Source: UBA2040 sp002384725 (GTDB lineage: Bacteria > Bacteroidota > Bacteroidia > Flavobacteriales_D > Crocinitomicaceae). Taken from it: a stretch of 64,000 nt of DNA. Made by a program: the position numbers and the translations under genes. The DNA lies in the NCBI GenBank assembly GCA_963926475.1, contig CAWUXE010000007.1:124001-188000 (forward strand), given 5' to 3'. Shown piece after piece: positions 43,572 to 52,971 of the stretch (positions are counted from its first letter, which is position 1; each line of letters begins with the position of its first letter). The notes under the pieces were generated by a model that was not told where the DNA came from, searched no databases, and saw nothing but the letters and a program-made list of their open reading frames with translations.

Positions 43572-45209
43572 ATGCAATTGAAAAAAATCCTACCCATTTT
43601 TGCTGTCGCTGCTTGTTCTTTAGCGAACGCACAAGAGGTTGCCGTTGTTAACGGTACTCCTTTTGAGATGAACAAACGCGGCGAAAGTATCCAACGCGTT
43701 TTAAATACAGACAGAAATGATTTTAGCTTTCTTACTTTAAGTGGAAGAAAAACTTTCCGTGTTGTGTCTTTAGATGAAAAATTGAAAATGGATGTTTCGA
43801 AAGAGCTTGAACTTCCATCAATCGGTAAAAAAGAAGTAAAATACGTTGACGCTGGCCAAATCGGTGAAATAACTTATTTCTTCTCTCAATATTTCGATAG
43901 AAAAGCTGACCAAGTCACTTTGTATGCATCGGATCTAGATATCAAAAAAGGGAAATTTAATGAGCACTACGAAGCAATGGTTGTTAAGGACAAAGATTTC
44001 GGAATGTTCTCACGTCCTTTTCAAGTGGTTCGAAGTTTGGATTCAACTAAGATCATGTTTATCTGCACTTATCCTGCGAAAAACAAAGAGAATGCAAGAA
44101 TTGCTGTCAAAGTAACAGACAATAGTTTGAATGAATTGTGGAAAAACGACATCATTTTTGATCAAGAAAACAGAGATTTCTCGGTCTTAGATTATTTAAT
44201 TGATTCAAAAGGTAATCTGCACATGTCTGTTTCGAATCGTCTTGAAAACAAGGAAAAAAAGGCAAAAGGATCGAAAGGAAGATATTATGTTTCAATCTAC
44301 TCGTACTATCCGGAAGAAGAGAAATTAAAGGAATATGAAGTTGGATTTAAAGATGAAATCATTCTTACAGCTCACCTTGAATTGAACGTTACTAATGAAA
44401 TTATTTGTACAGGATTTTACGCTGAAGGGAAATTTTTTGATGCTGGAATGAAAGGATTCTATTTCTTAAGAATCGACCCTACAACGCATCAAGTAAAGAG
44501 TTCAAATATCTCTCCTTTTGATAAAAAGTTCTTGGGAGAATTGATGAACGAAAGACGTGCTGAAAAAGGTAAAGGTATAACTGGATACGTTGTACGAAAT
44601 ACATATGCACGTGCAGACGGTGGAATGACTGTTGTCGCTGAGTACTACCTTTACCAAGAAGTTAAAGACCAAGACGGAAACGTGGTAAAACAAATTTGGA
44701 CCTACGGGAATGTATTGGTTTTCTTCCTTGATGCCGAAGGTAAAATGAAGACTTACTCAATTCTAAAGAAAAACCAAATTTGTTCAACCAAAGGAACAAT
44801 AGGATCATTAATGGCACTTGCTGGTGCAACTGCTACACCTGGAGCCCATGAACTTCCATATTACGGTATCGGAACTATGATGAAGGACGATAAGTTATAT
44901 TTGATCTATAATGAAAATCCTAAAAATGAATTGCGTTTGAAAGAAGACAAAAAACCAAAGTCTGTTCGTGAGAATTCTTCTGAAACAGTTTTGGTGATTT
45001 TCGAAGACGATGGTTCAATTGAATCAAACGTATTGTTTAAATCGAAGGATAAAAAGTCTGGTTACAAGATGCCAGTTATGCCAAGATATGCCTTCAAATA
45101 TTCTGAAAACGGATTACTTGTTATAGGAAAGAAAGGTAAACAAGCAAGAATTGTAGACATTCAACTAGGAGACGATAAAAAGACTTCTAAAAAGAAAAAG
45201 AAAAAATAG
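43572..45209 (+). CDS. Exported protein of unknown function
   Basis: 545 residues with a signal peptide (MQLKKILPIFAVAACSLANA). I do not recognise the family. The body is rich in short beta strands and Lys/Asp/Glu (KKEVKYVDAGQIGEITYFFS, DLDIKKGKFNEHYEAMVVKD, MVADGGMTVVAEYY-like parts around 355), which suggests a propeller with six or more blades. The C-terminus is a poly-lysine stretch (DKKTSKKKKKK), unlike a T9SS sorting domain. Between the propeller strands YGNVLVFFLDAEGKMKTYS and MPVMPRYAFKYSENGLLVIG are recognisable repeats. It is followed by a strong terminator and is probably monocistronic. Confidence 0.8.
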   Translation: MQLKKILPIFAVAACSLANAQEVAVVNGTPFEMNKRGESIQRVLNTDRNDFSFLTLSGRKTFRVVSLDEKLKMDVSKELELPSIGKKEVKYVDAGQIGEITYFFSQYFDRKADQVTLYASDLDIKKGKFNEHYEAMVVKDKDFGMFSRPFQVVRSLDSTKIMFICTYPAKNKENARIAVKVTDNSLNELWKNDIIFDQENRDFSVLDYLIDSKGNLHMSVSNRLENKEKKAKGSKGRYYVSIYSYYPEEEKLKEYEVGFKDEIILTAHLELNVTNEIICTGFYAEGKFFDAGMKGFYFLRIDPTTHQVKSSNISPFDKKFLGELMNERRAEKGKGITGYVVRNTYARADGGMTVVAEYYLYQEVKDQDGNVVKQIWTYGNVLVFFLDAEGKMKTYSILKKNQICSTKGTIGSLMALAGATATPGAHELPYYGIGTMMKDDKLYLIYNENPKNELRLKEDKKPKSVRENSSETVLVIFEDDGSIESNVLFKSKDKKSGYKMPVMPRYAFKYSENGLLVIGKKGKQARIVDIQLGDDKKTSKKKKKK

Positions 45210-45226
45210 TTTAGCGTTTTAAACTG

Positions 45227-45260
45227 AAAAAGGTGGCTTGATCTCAAGCCACCTTTTTTT
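45227..45260 (+). terminator. Rho-independent terminator after the unknown secreted gene
   Basis: A 14-pair stem (A5-GGTGGCTTG with CAAGCCACC-T5) with a 4-nt loop and a T run, 17 nt after the stop. Confidence 0.95.
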
Positions 45261-45349
45261 ATGATTTCTTTTGTAAGCTAAGACTTCATTTTTTCTTCAA
45301 GCCTAATTTTTATACTACCTTTAAATCCTCTAAAAATTGACCTCCCGAA

Positions 45350-48130
45350 ATGGAAAAATGTATTGAAGTTAAAGGCGCCAGAGTTCATAACTTAAAAAGT
45401 CTAGATGTAAAAATTCCGCATGGTAAAATCACTGTGGTTACTGGACTTTCCGGATCTGGAAAATCTTCTTTGGCTTTCGATACGCTATATGCAGAAGGCC
45501 AGCGACGCTTTATCGAAAGTCTTTCTGCCTATGTGCGGCAATTTTTAGGAAAACTGGATAAACCAGAAACAGATTATATAAAAGGCATCGCGCCAGCTAT
45601 TGCCATTGAGCAAAAAGTAATTACCAGCAATCCCCGATCGACAGTTGGCACAACCACAGAGATATACGATTACATGAAAATCCTTTTTGCAAGAGTGGGG
45701 AAAACCATTGATCCTGAATCGGGCGAAGAGGTAAAAAAACACAATGTGCAAGATGTCCTGAATCTTTTGAAAGAACAAAAGTCGGGCGAAAAAGCGATGA
45801 TCCTCGCTCCTATTCTTGGATTTGAAAAGTATGGAATAGAGCGACAACTGAAATTGCTGTTCGATCAAGGTTACGCCCGACTGTATTTGAAAGGCGAAAC
45901 CATTAGCTTGGAGGACGTTCAAAAAAATCCACCGAATAATATTTCTGAATCCCTTTTGTTGATTGATAGAATTGTCTGTCGATTCGATACGGAAGAAGAT
46001 GAATCGCGAATTGCTGACTCCATCCAATTGGCTTTCGGGGAAGGAAGTGGCGAATGCACGATTTTCTTTCCTAAACTGGATAAAACGTTCAGCTATTCCA
46101 ATAAATTCGAATTGTACGGAAAGGTATTTCAGGAACCCAACGAACACTTTTTCACGTTTAATAATCCGTATGGAGCGTGTAGATCATGTGAAGGATTCGG
46201 TCAAGTGATAGGTATCGATAAAAATCTTGTGATCCCAGATCGATCTAAAAGTATCTACGACGGGGCGATTGCTTGCTGGAAAGGCGATTCCATGGGCGAA
46301 TATTTGAACCAACTCGTGATGAGTGCAAAGAAATTCGACTTCCCAATTCATCGACCAATAGACGACTTGACAGATAAAGAAGTTCAATTGATATGGGATG
46401 GAAATGAGTATTTCGAAGGTCTCCATAAATTCTTTAAATTCCTTGAATCGCAAACGTATAAAATTCAATACCGCGTCATGCTTTCTCGCTATCGAGGAAA
46501 AACGGCCTGTAAAGAATGTCAAGGTTCTCGCCTTCGCGGTGATTCCAACTATGTGAAAATTGAAGGTAAATCAATTACCGATATCGTTCTGTTACCAATA
46601 GAAGATTCCCTGGTCTTCTTCGAAGGTTTGAACTTGTTGAACCAAGATGCGCAAGTTGCCAAAAGAATCCTTCCCGAAATCGTGAGCCGTATGCAATTTC
46701 TATGTGAAGTTGGATTAGGGTATTTGACCTTGAACCGTTCTGCCAATTCTTTGTCGGGTGGAGAATCACAACGCATCAATCTGGCGACTTCTTTGGGAAG
46801 TAATTTGGTTGGCTCGATGTATATTTTGGACGAACCGTCCATTGGCTTGCATCCAAGAGATACGGCACGTTTGGTTAAGGTGCTAAAGCACCTTCGCGAT
46901 TTAGGCAATACTGTCATCATCGTTGAACACGAAGAAGACATCATGAAAGCGGCCGATGAGATTTTGGATATTGGTCCGGGTGCTGGTCGATATGGTGGTG
47001 AACTTGTTTTTCAAGGCGATCACAAAGCTTTATTGAAAGCTAAAAATAGTTTGACTGCAGACTATTTGTTGGAAAAAGAGAAAATTGAAGTTCCGAAGAA
47101 ACGTCGGGTACAAAAAAATAAAATCGAAATTTTAGGTGCACGCAAGAACAACTTAAAAAACATTGATGTCAAAATTCCGCTGAATAATTTGGTGTGTGTA
47201 ACGGGAGTTAGTGGTTCGGGTAAATCAACCTTGATACGTGATATCCTCTACCCTGGAGTTCGTGGACATTTGGGAATCGTTTCGAGCAATCCGAATGGCG
47301 CATACAAGTCTATTTCAGGAGAATTAAGTCAGATAAAAACGGTTGAATTCGTGGACCAAAATCCAATTGGAAAATCGTCTCGAAGCAATCCAGCCACCTA
47401 TGTAAAGGCTTTCGACGATATTCGAGATTTATTTTCACGTGTTCCCTTAGCCAAAAACAGAGGTTACAAGCCTGGCTTTTTCTCCTTTAACGTCGATGGC
47501 GGCCGTTGTGAAATGTGCGAAGGAGAAGGCGAAATCACCGTTGGAATGCAGTTCATGGCCGATGTGCATTTGCCTTGCGAAATTTGCGAAGGAACGCGAT
47601 ACAAACAAGAGACATTGGAGGTTGAGCTGATGAGCATCAACATTGCGCAATTGCTGGCCATGGATATAGACGAAGCCGTTGAGTTTTTCAAAAAAGGTAC
47701 GGGCAGAACGGAACAAAAAATTGTCGAAAAGCTACAACCTCTTTTGGATGTAGGACTTGGGTATTTGCAGCTCGGTCAATCCTCTAGTACACTTTCGGGT
47801 GGAGAAGCGCAACGGGTTAAATTGGCTTCTTTCCTCGCAAAAGGTTTCAATGCCGATACGACACTTTTTATCTTCGACGAACCAACAACAGGTTTACATT
47901 TTCACGATGTAAAGAAACTGGTTATCGCTTTCAATGCCCTGATAGACAATGGACATTCGGTCGTCGTGATTGAACACAATATGGACGTTATCAAATGCGC
48001 CGATTACATAATTGATTTGGGTCCAGATGGTGGGAACAAAGGTGGAAACCTAGTGTTTACGGGTTCACCAGAAGATTTAGTGAAAGAGAAACTCAGTTTT
48101 ACCGGTGGATATTTGAAAGAGAAACTTTAA
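45350..48130 (+). CDS. uvrA: Excinuclease ABC subunit A
   Basis: 926 residues, full length. First ATPase: Walker A GLSGSGKSSLAFDTLYAEGQ near 31; first zinc site CRSC near 278 and CKEC near 385; signature LSGGESQRINLATSLGS near 467; Walker B MYILDEPSIGLHPRD. Second ATPase: Walker A GVSGSGKSTLIRDILYP near 622, zinc site CEMC...CEIC near 723-746, LSGGEAQRVKLASFLAKG and IFDEPTTGLHF. It finds bulky DNA lesions and loads UvrB. UvrB and UvrC are not in the window; the exonuclease/GIY-YIG protein is a distant partial UvrC relative. A TACCTTTA box is a weak promoter candidate just before the ATG. Confidence 0.97.
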   Translation: MEKCIEVKGARVHNLKSLDVKIPHGKITVVTGLSGSGKSSLAFDTLYAEGQRRFIESLSAYVRQFLGKLDKPETDYIKGIAPAIAIEQKVITSNPRSTVGTTTEIYDYMKILFARVGKTIDPESGEEVKKHNVQDVLNLLKEQKSGEKAMILAPILGFEKYGIERQLKLLFDQGYARLYLKGETISLEDVQKNPPNNISESLLLIDRIVCRFDTEEDESRIADSIQLAFGEGSGECTIFFPKLDKTFSYSNKFELYGKVFQEPNEHFFTFNNPYGACRSCEGFGQVIGIDKNLVIPDRSKSIYDGAIACWKGDSMGEYLNQLVMSAKKFDFPIHRPIDDLTDKEVQLIWDGNEYFEGLHKFFKFLESQTYKIQYRVMLSRYRGKTACKECQGSRLRGDSNYVKIEGKSITDIVLLPIEDSLVFFEGLNLLNQDAQVAKRILPEIVSRMQFLCEVGLGYLTLNRSANSLSGGESQRINLATSLGSNLVGSMYILDEPSIGLHPRDTARLVKVLKHLRDLGNTVIIVEHEEDIMKAADEILDIGPGAGRYGGELVFQGDHKALLKAKNSLTADYLLEKEKIEVPKKRRVQKNKIEILGARKNNLKNIDVKIPLNNLVCVTGVSGSGKSTLIRDILYPGVRGHLGIVSSNPNGAYKSISGELSQIKTVEFVDQNPIGKSSRSNPATYVKAFDDIRDLFSRVPLAKNRGYKPGFFSFNVDGGRCEMCEGEGEITVGMQFMADVHLPCEICEGTRYKQETLEVELMSINIAQLLAMDIDEAVEFFKKGTGRTEQKIVEKLQPLLDVGLGYLQLGQSSSTLSGGEAQRVKLASFLAKGFNADTTLFIFDEPTTGLHFHDVKKLVIAFNALIDNGHSVVVIEHNMDVIKCADYIIDLGPDGGNKGGNLVFTGSPEDLVKEKLSFTGGYLKEKL

Positions 48131-48173
48131 AATGAACGATTTAATCTATTAATTGTGCTGCAAAAATAACCAT

Positions 48174-48526
48174 ATGATAAAATCCGTAAGCTTTCTCTTT
48201 TCTGCTATATTTCTTTTATCCGATTTGAAGCAAATTCAAGACAACTTCACCATAGCATTAAAAGGATATTTTGGATATTCCAACCAAAGCCAAATGCATA
48301 CTATGTATTTAAAAACCAAGGCAGATCCTAGCGACATCAACTTCATGCCTTTTGCTTCACAGAGTAATTCATCCGTTCCTACAACTGTTGCTGCGAATGA
48401 GTGGTTGTAGATTATTTGAAGGAAAATCCCAAAGATTCTCGATTTCATAGTTGGTACTTTAAAGATGCAACAGGAAAAGGTGTAAGTGAAATAATAATCT
48501 CGAAATCGAAAGTGGTACGAAATTAG
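48174..48526 (+). pseudogene. Frameshifted small exported protein
   Basis: From ATG 48174 the frame begins with a signal-like MIKSVSFLFSAIFLLSDLKQ and runs to TAG at 48408. In the next frame, from just before that stop, VVDYLKENPKDSRFHSWYFK and DATGKGVSEIIISKSKVVRN run to TAG 48524. The two parts together give a sensible exported protein of about 117 residues, so a single frameshift at about 48395-48408 probably inactivated it. No family recognised. The rest of 48131-48599 shows nothing else. Confidence 0.6.
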
Positions 48527-48599
48527 CACTGCAACAAAAAAGAAAACGGGTGGCGTACTAATTATTAGTAATTTACGTTCAACCATAGACAAACTAACA

Positions 48600-49214
48600 A
48601 TGGATAGAAAACAACACTGGGAAACGGTTTACGAAACAAAAAACCCAGATCAAGTTAGTTGGACGCAAAAACGACCTTCTACATCCTTGGACTTCATTTC
48701 ATCCTTCGGTGCTGACAAAAACACCAAAATTATAGACATCGGTGGCGGTGATAGCAATCTTGTTGACCATTTATTAGAGGAAGGATATCAGAATATTACC
48801 GTTCTCGATATTTCAGCTAAAGCTATAGAAAAGGCTCAAATGAGATTGGGTGCTCGGGCAAAGCAAGTCAATTGGATTGTGAGTGATGTGATTGAATTTA
48901 TCCCCACTGAGAAATATGACATTTGGCACGATAGAGCTGCTTTTCATTTTTTGACGAGTCCAAATGATATTTCAAAATATGCGGCAATTGTTGCAGAAAA
49001 TGAAGTAAAAAACATGATTATTGCCACTTTTTCGGAAAAAGGCCCTTTAAAATGCTCAGGTTTAGAAATTTCGCAATATTCAGAAAAATCAATTTTACAG
49101 CATTTATCAGCTCAATTTGAGTTAATCGATTTCAAAACAGAAGATCATATAACCCCATTTGATACAACACAAAACTTCTTGTATTGCAGCTTCAAAAGAA
49201 AAATGGGATTATGA
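48600..49214 (+). CDS. Class I SAM-dependent methyltransferase (METTL12-like)
   Basis: 204 residues, cytoplasmic. It opens with the family pattern HWETVYETKNPDQVSWTQ, then SAM motif I KIIDIGGGDSNLVDHLLEEG near 44, acidic motif II ITVLDISAKAIEKAQ near 67 and WHDRAAFHFLTS near 115 in place of a nucleic-acid NPPY motif. This group includes protein-lysine and small-molecule methyltransferases; the substrate is unknown. Its TGA overlaps the ATG of the LRR gene (ATGA), so the two are coupled. Confidence 0.87.
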   Translation: MDRKQHWETVYETKNPDQVSWTQKRPSTSLDFISSFGADKNTKIIDIGGGDSNLVDHLLEEGYQNITVLDISAKAIEKAQMRLGARAKQVNWIVSDVIEFIPTEKYDIWHDRAAFHFLTSPNDISKYAAIVAENEVKNMIIATFSEKGPLKCSGLEISQYSEKSILQHLSAQFELIDFKTEDHITPFDTTQNFLYCSFKRKMGL

Positions 49215-49894
49215 AACCGCGATTATTACTTGTTTTGCTCCTTTTCGCTGCTAATCTTTCAGCGCAAGAAGATTCTATATGCATAGATTTAAATTATGCT
49301 TTGGCGCATCCTGAAAAAATATTTCACCTCGATTTGGTGGGACAAGATTTGACCATTCTCCCCGAATCCATTGGCAAATTGGTGCATTTGAAATGGCTTT
49401 ATTTGGAAGATAATCAATTGAAAACATTGCCAGATGGAATCGGTAAACTTTTAGAATTAAGAGATTTAGGTTTGGATGGGAATCAATTAGTAGAATTACC
49501 TGCAAGCATTGGTAATTTGAAAAACTTGGTTTATTTGGGACTGGCAGAGAATAAATTGACCAAATTACCGGATAGCATCACAACACTTTGGAATTTAGAA
49601 GAGGTGTATTTGAGCAATAATTTATTAAGCTCCCTTCCGAATGACATTGGTAATTTGATTAACCTTTTTTACTTAGATTTGGGTGTGAATCAATTGATCG
49701 AAATACCCGAATCCATTGGCAATTTATTGATGCTGGAAGAATTGTATTTGAATCAAAACCAGCTGTCATCGATGCCAGAGAGCATAGGAAATTTAGAGAA
49801 ATTGTCCTTTCTAGATTTGACGGGAAATATTTTCACCAAGGTTGAAAAAGAGAAACTGATGGAGCTGAGTTTTGAGGTGGTGTTTGGGGAATAG
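49211..49894 (+). CDS. Exported leucine-rich-repeat protein
   Basis: 227 residues from ATG 49211; an upstream start would put unrelated sequence before the signal peptide MKPRLLLVLLLFAANLSA. After a short cap come seven 23-residue repeats of the bacterial/Ras-suppressor type, L..L.L..N.L..LP.SIGNL, for example WLYLEDNQLKTLPDGIGKL and YLGLAENKLTKLPDSITTL. It ends shortly after the last repeat (LMELSFEVVFGE), with no sorting domain or anchor, so it is probably periplasmic or released, and binds a protein. The ATGA overlap with the methyltransferase suggests joint expression. Confidence 0.9.
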   Translation: MKPRLLLVLLLFAANLSAQEDSICIDLNYALAHPEKIFHLDLVGQDLTILPESIGKLVHLKWLYLEDNQLKTLPDGIGKLLELRDLGLDGNQLVELPASIGNLKNLVYLGLAENKLTKLPDSITTLWNLEEVYLSNNLLSSLPNDIGNLINLFYLDLGVNQLIEIPESIGNLLMLEELYLNQNQLSSMPESIGNLEKLSFLDLTGNIFTKVEKEKLMELSFEVVFGE

Positions 49895-49923
49895 TGATAG
49901 ATCAAATCTCACCTCCCTTATAT

Positions 49924-50086
49924 TTATCTTTTCTCGCTTCTGAAAAACAAAACTATCGTCCCAATAAAACAGACCAAAAACAGGGCAATCGGTGGTAATT
50001 TCGGCCAATGCATAATTGTGTGATAAAATAGTAAACACCAAAAAGAAGCCACCGACTATGCCTAAAATCATACCTACTGTTTTCAC
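49924..50086 (-). pseudogene. Frameshifted small membrane protein with GldL-like MHWP motif
   Basis: From GTG 50086 the frame reads KTVGMILGIVGGFFLVF. One base later in the neighbouring frame the text goes on as LFYHTIMHWPKLPPIALFLV, then CFIGTIVLFFRSEKR and TAA at 49924. Joined, this is a two-helix membrane protein of 53 residues whose centre resembles the IMHWPG segment between the membrane helices of GldL and related small Bacteroidota proteins. In the unshifted frame the reading only runs on into the LRR gene. A one-base insertion near 50030 is the simplest account; a true programmed shift is not excluded. Confidence 0.65.
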
Positions 50087-50096
50087 GACTTGACGA

Positions 50097-50279
50097 TTAA
50101 TTCAGAACAGATTTTCCAGTTTCAGCAAAAGCTTTAAAGTCCTTCAAAAAAATTTGGAAAGTAAATCGCAATTTTCCATTTCGATAATCGACTGATTCTG
50201 GTTGTAGGATTTTATTCCCTTGTTCATTACGAACGAAATTTAAGTAAATAAAAGAACATTGCTGACTTTTGCTACATCC
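50097..50279 (-). other. Possible C-terminal gene fragment after the TonB receptor
   Basis: In the frame that overlaps the receptor's last codons, 60 codons are open without a start: SFIYLNFVRNEQGNKILQ, then YRNGKLRFTFQIFLKDFKAF up to TAA 50097. The residue mix looks like a protein end, but there is no ATG, GTG or TTG in frame and no family match I know. It may be the tail of a lost gene or chance. Confidence 0.3.
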
Positions 50280-52923
50280 TTAGAATCAACTTGAGGTTGA
50301 ATCTCCTCGCGGTGAGATTGTTCGGAACGGCATAATACAAGCCGTTCACGTCCTGAATCCATTGTTTGGATAATACATTGTTGATGCCGAGTAAATTGAA
50401 CACCTCGAAGGAAAGTATGGCATCATCAAAATTCTTGGTAAAGAAATTTTCTTTGGTCGATAGTTTATTTCGCTTTTTGTACAAGAAATCATATGAAAAA
50501 CCAATGTCTGTTCGGAAATACGATTTCAAACGCAAGGTGTCTTTATAGCGATCTCTGTCTGGCGGCCCGTAAGGCAAAGCGGAACCAAATTGTAATCCCA
50601 ATTGTACACTAAAGCTCTCAAAATTCGGCATCTGATCCTGAATTAAAGCTCCAAATGTGAAAAATTGTTCCGTTGGTCTCGGCACATAACCCGGATAAGT
50701 CACCGTGCTATCCACTATACTATCGTTGAATGTATACCCAAAAATGATTTTCTCATTGTCAGAATTAAAATACTCTGTGAATTGATCGTTGAGAATATCC
50801 TCTTTGGTTGACATTAATCCGAATTTAAAATACGATTCAATTCCTTTCACAAACTGTCCATTCATGTTGAAATCCAAACCATAAGCATACGCAACGGCAT
50901 TGTTTTCAGCAAAATAACGTGTTCTTACATTATCAATTTCATATGGATTTACGTCCCACAAATATTTGTAGTACACATCTACACCAATTTTAAACGGAGA
51001 TTCTCTTTCCCAAATATTCACGTAAATATCCGTTCCAGCCACCGCGTGAAAAGACTTTTGCGATTTAACATTCAAATTCAATTCACCTTCAAACGTTCTG
51101 AATTCACGATAAAATGGTGGTTGATAGTACAGTCCAGTTGCCAGACGCATACGAACATCCCGTCTTGTTAATTCCCCTTTTGAACGCATATAAACACGTG
51201 GAAAATAAGTCAATGAAGCTCTAGGTGTCACATAAAACTCTTGGTTGATATCGGTATAACCGCCTCTCAAACCTACATTTAATGCCAATCGTGAAGCGGA
51301 TTCTCGAACGGTGTCCAGATAATTAATTTTCGATTGGGTACCCAAAGAATCTTTGAATTTCGATTGGGTATTAAGGATAAAGTTCTTTTTGTTTCTTGTC
51401 CAAATGGAATTTAATTGCAGAAAAGAGCTGGCCCTGAACGTTTTCAATTGGAGCTCTCCTTTAATTGTTTCAAAGAGTTCCACTTCGTTTGGATTCGTCT
51501 GTGGCTTGCTATATCCAGCCGAATCAATCAAACGCCATTCGCTTAGTACATCGTCAAACTGATCACGTTGGACGTTGACACCCCATTTCAGTTGAGATCT
51601 AAAAAATCGGTTTTCTTCTTCGTCTCTAAAACCACTTTTCAATTCGTAATCTCCATTGTGATAAACATTGATGATGGTCGCATCCAATTTGTTACGGGCA
51701 TGATTTAAAAACCCACCAATTCCTACGTTGGCAATAGAATCACCAAATTCTTCTTTCCCCGGGTCCGTTTCTAATTCATTGATGAAATATTCTCCTAAAA
51801 TGTCAAAATACTCTCGCTCGACACTGCGAAAGACAGTTGCGTAAAAATCAAGATTGGTTTTATCATTTGGCTTATACTTCAATGAAGTTCCTGCCATGCC
51901 TGTCAAAAACTTGGTTTGTTCTTGTCCTTCATAATAGATCAGAAAAGAATACGCTTCATTAACCGTTCCAAAATCAGTGCGCTGTGTTTGCGGTGCGAAA
52001 CGATAATCGTTGGAGGAATAATGTCCAAGAACCGACCAATTCAACTTTTCATTGATAGCAAAATTGGCAACGAATTGGGCATCGGCAAAAACCGGATTGT
52101 AAGCTCCTTTTGCAGGAAGTGAATTCAACAAATATCCATTTGCTCGGTAACGCGCACCAACTAAATAACTAAAACGTGGTCCGATCACTTGTTCAACATG
52201 CGCCTCCACACCCAAAAGAGATGCTGTTGCCGAAGCTTTGAATTTGATCGGTTTTCTGTATTTGATATCAAGCACTGAACTGAGTTTGTCGCCATAACCA
52301 GCATCGAAACCACCAGCGGAGAAGGCGATTTCTTCAACAAGTGCTGTATTGATGAAGCTCATTCCCTCTTGTTGACCTGAGCGGGTAAGGAAAGGTCGAT
52401 AAATTAAAAATCCATTGACATAAACGAGGTTTTCATCATAATTTCCACCACGTACGTTGTAATTGGAGGTCAATTCATTATTGGAAACTGCGGCAGTTGT
52501 GTAGACTAAGAATTTCTCTACACCTCCCATCGGTATTTTTTGAAGATCACCGAAGGATTTGGTCGGCAACTCAAACGGGTCGAATCTTTTTTGTATTACC
52601 TCTACGCTGTCTTGCTCTTGAAATTGCAAAACGACTTTACCTATTTGTTTTGAAGTTTCACCTTTCAGAATAACAAGATTCACCTCTTTAGATGATCCTA
52701 TTTGATCGAAAATAAGCATTATTGTATCACCTTGAGAGACTGTCAACTTGTATTCTCCTGACGGATTCGTTCGAGTTGAAGTAGGATTCGCTTTTTTACA
52801 TTTGACCAAAATAAAGTCAAGTGGTTTATTGGCTTTGTTCACAACTATTCCCGTTACCTCACACGTTTGGGAAAAGCCAGAAGCAGTCAAGAATAGGGTC
52901 AGGAAAGAAAGCCAAAATCTCAT
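50272..52923 (-). CDS. TonB-dependent outer-membrane receptor with CarboxypepD-like N-domain
   Basis: 883 residues. A signal peptide (MRFWLSFLTLFLTASGFS) is followed by a carboxypeptidase-regulatory-like fold (CEVTGIVVNKANKPLDFILV, TNPSGEYKLTVSQGD) common in Bacteroidota receptors. The plug is at about 125-225 (GGVEKFLVYTTAAVSNNELT, VRGGNYDENLVYVNGFLIYR, EIAFSAGGFDAGYGDKLSSV). The 22-strand barrel fills the rest and ends in RRFNLKLILRM. No SusD-like gene is adjacent, so it is not a classical SusCD pair. It takes up a large or scarce ligand, which the sequence does not reveal. Confidence 0.92.
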   Translation of the reverse strand: MRFWLSFLTLFLTASGFSQTCEVTGIVVNKANKPLDFILVKCKKANPTSTRTNPSGEYKLTVSQGDTIMLIFDQIGSSKEVNLVILKGETSKQIGKVVLQFQEQDSVEVIQKRFDPFELPTKSFGDLQKIPMGGVEKFLVYTTAAVSNNELTSNYNVRGGNYDENLVYVNGFLIYRPFLTRSGQQEGMSFINTALVEEIAFSAGGFDAGYGDKLSSVLDIKYRKPIKFKASATASLLGVEAHVEQVIGPRFSYLVGARYRANGYLLNSLPAKGAYNPVFADAQFVANFAINEKLNWSVLGHYSSNDYRFAPQTQRTDFGTVNEAYSFLIYYEGQEQTKFLTGMAGTSLKYKPNDKTNLDFYATVFRSVEREYFDILGEYFINELETDPGKEEFGDSIANVGIGGFLNHARNKLDATIINVYHNGDYELKSGFRDEEENRFFRSQLKWGVNVQRDQFDDVLSEWRLIDSAGYSKPQTNPNEVELFETIKGELQLKTFRASSFLQLNSIWTRNKKNFILNTQSKFKDSLGTQSKINYLDTVRESASRLALNVGLRGGYTDINQEFYVTPRASLTYFPRVYMRSKGELTRRDVRMRLATGLYYQPPFYREFRTFEGELNLNVKSQKSFHAVAGTDIYVNIWERESPFKIGVDVYYKYLWDVNPYEIDNVRTRYFAENNAVAYAYGLDFNMNGQFVKGIESYFKFGLMSTKEDILNDQFTEYFNSDNEKIIFGYTFNDSIVDSTVTYPGYVPRPTEQFFTFGALIQDQMPNFESFSVQLGLQFGSALPYGPPDRDRYKDTLRLKSYFRTDIGFSYDFLYKKRNKLSTKENFFTKNFDDAILSFEVFNLLGINNVLSKQWIQDVNGLYYAVPNNLTARRFNLKLILRM

Positions 52924-52971
52924 GTAACAATTGCTGAACGCTAAATAAATGGAATTATTGAATGAATCATA

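Noticed and set aside
49811..50086. 91-codon minus-strand frame running into the LRR gene
   Set aside because: The second half makes no sense as protein; the reading continues naturally in the neighbouring frame with the MHWP motif to TAA 49924.
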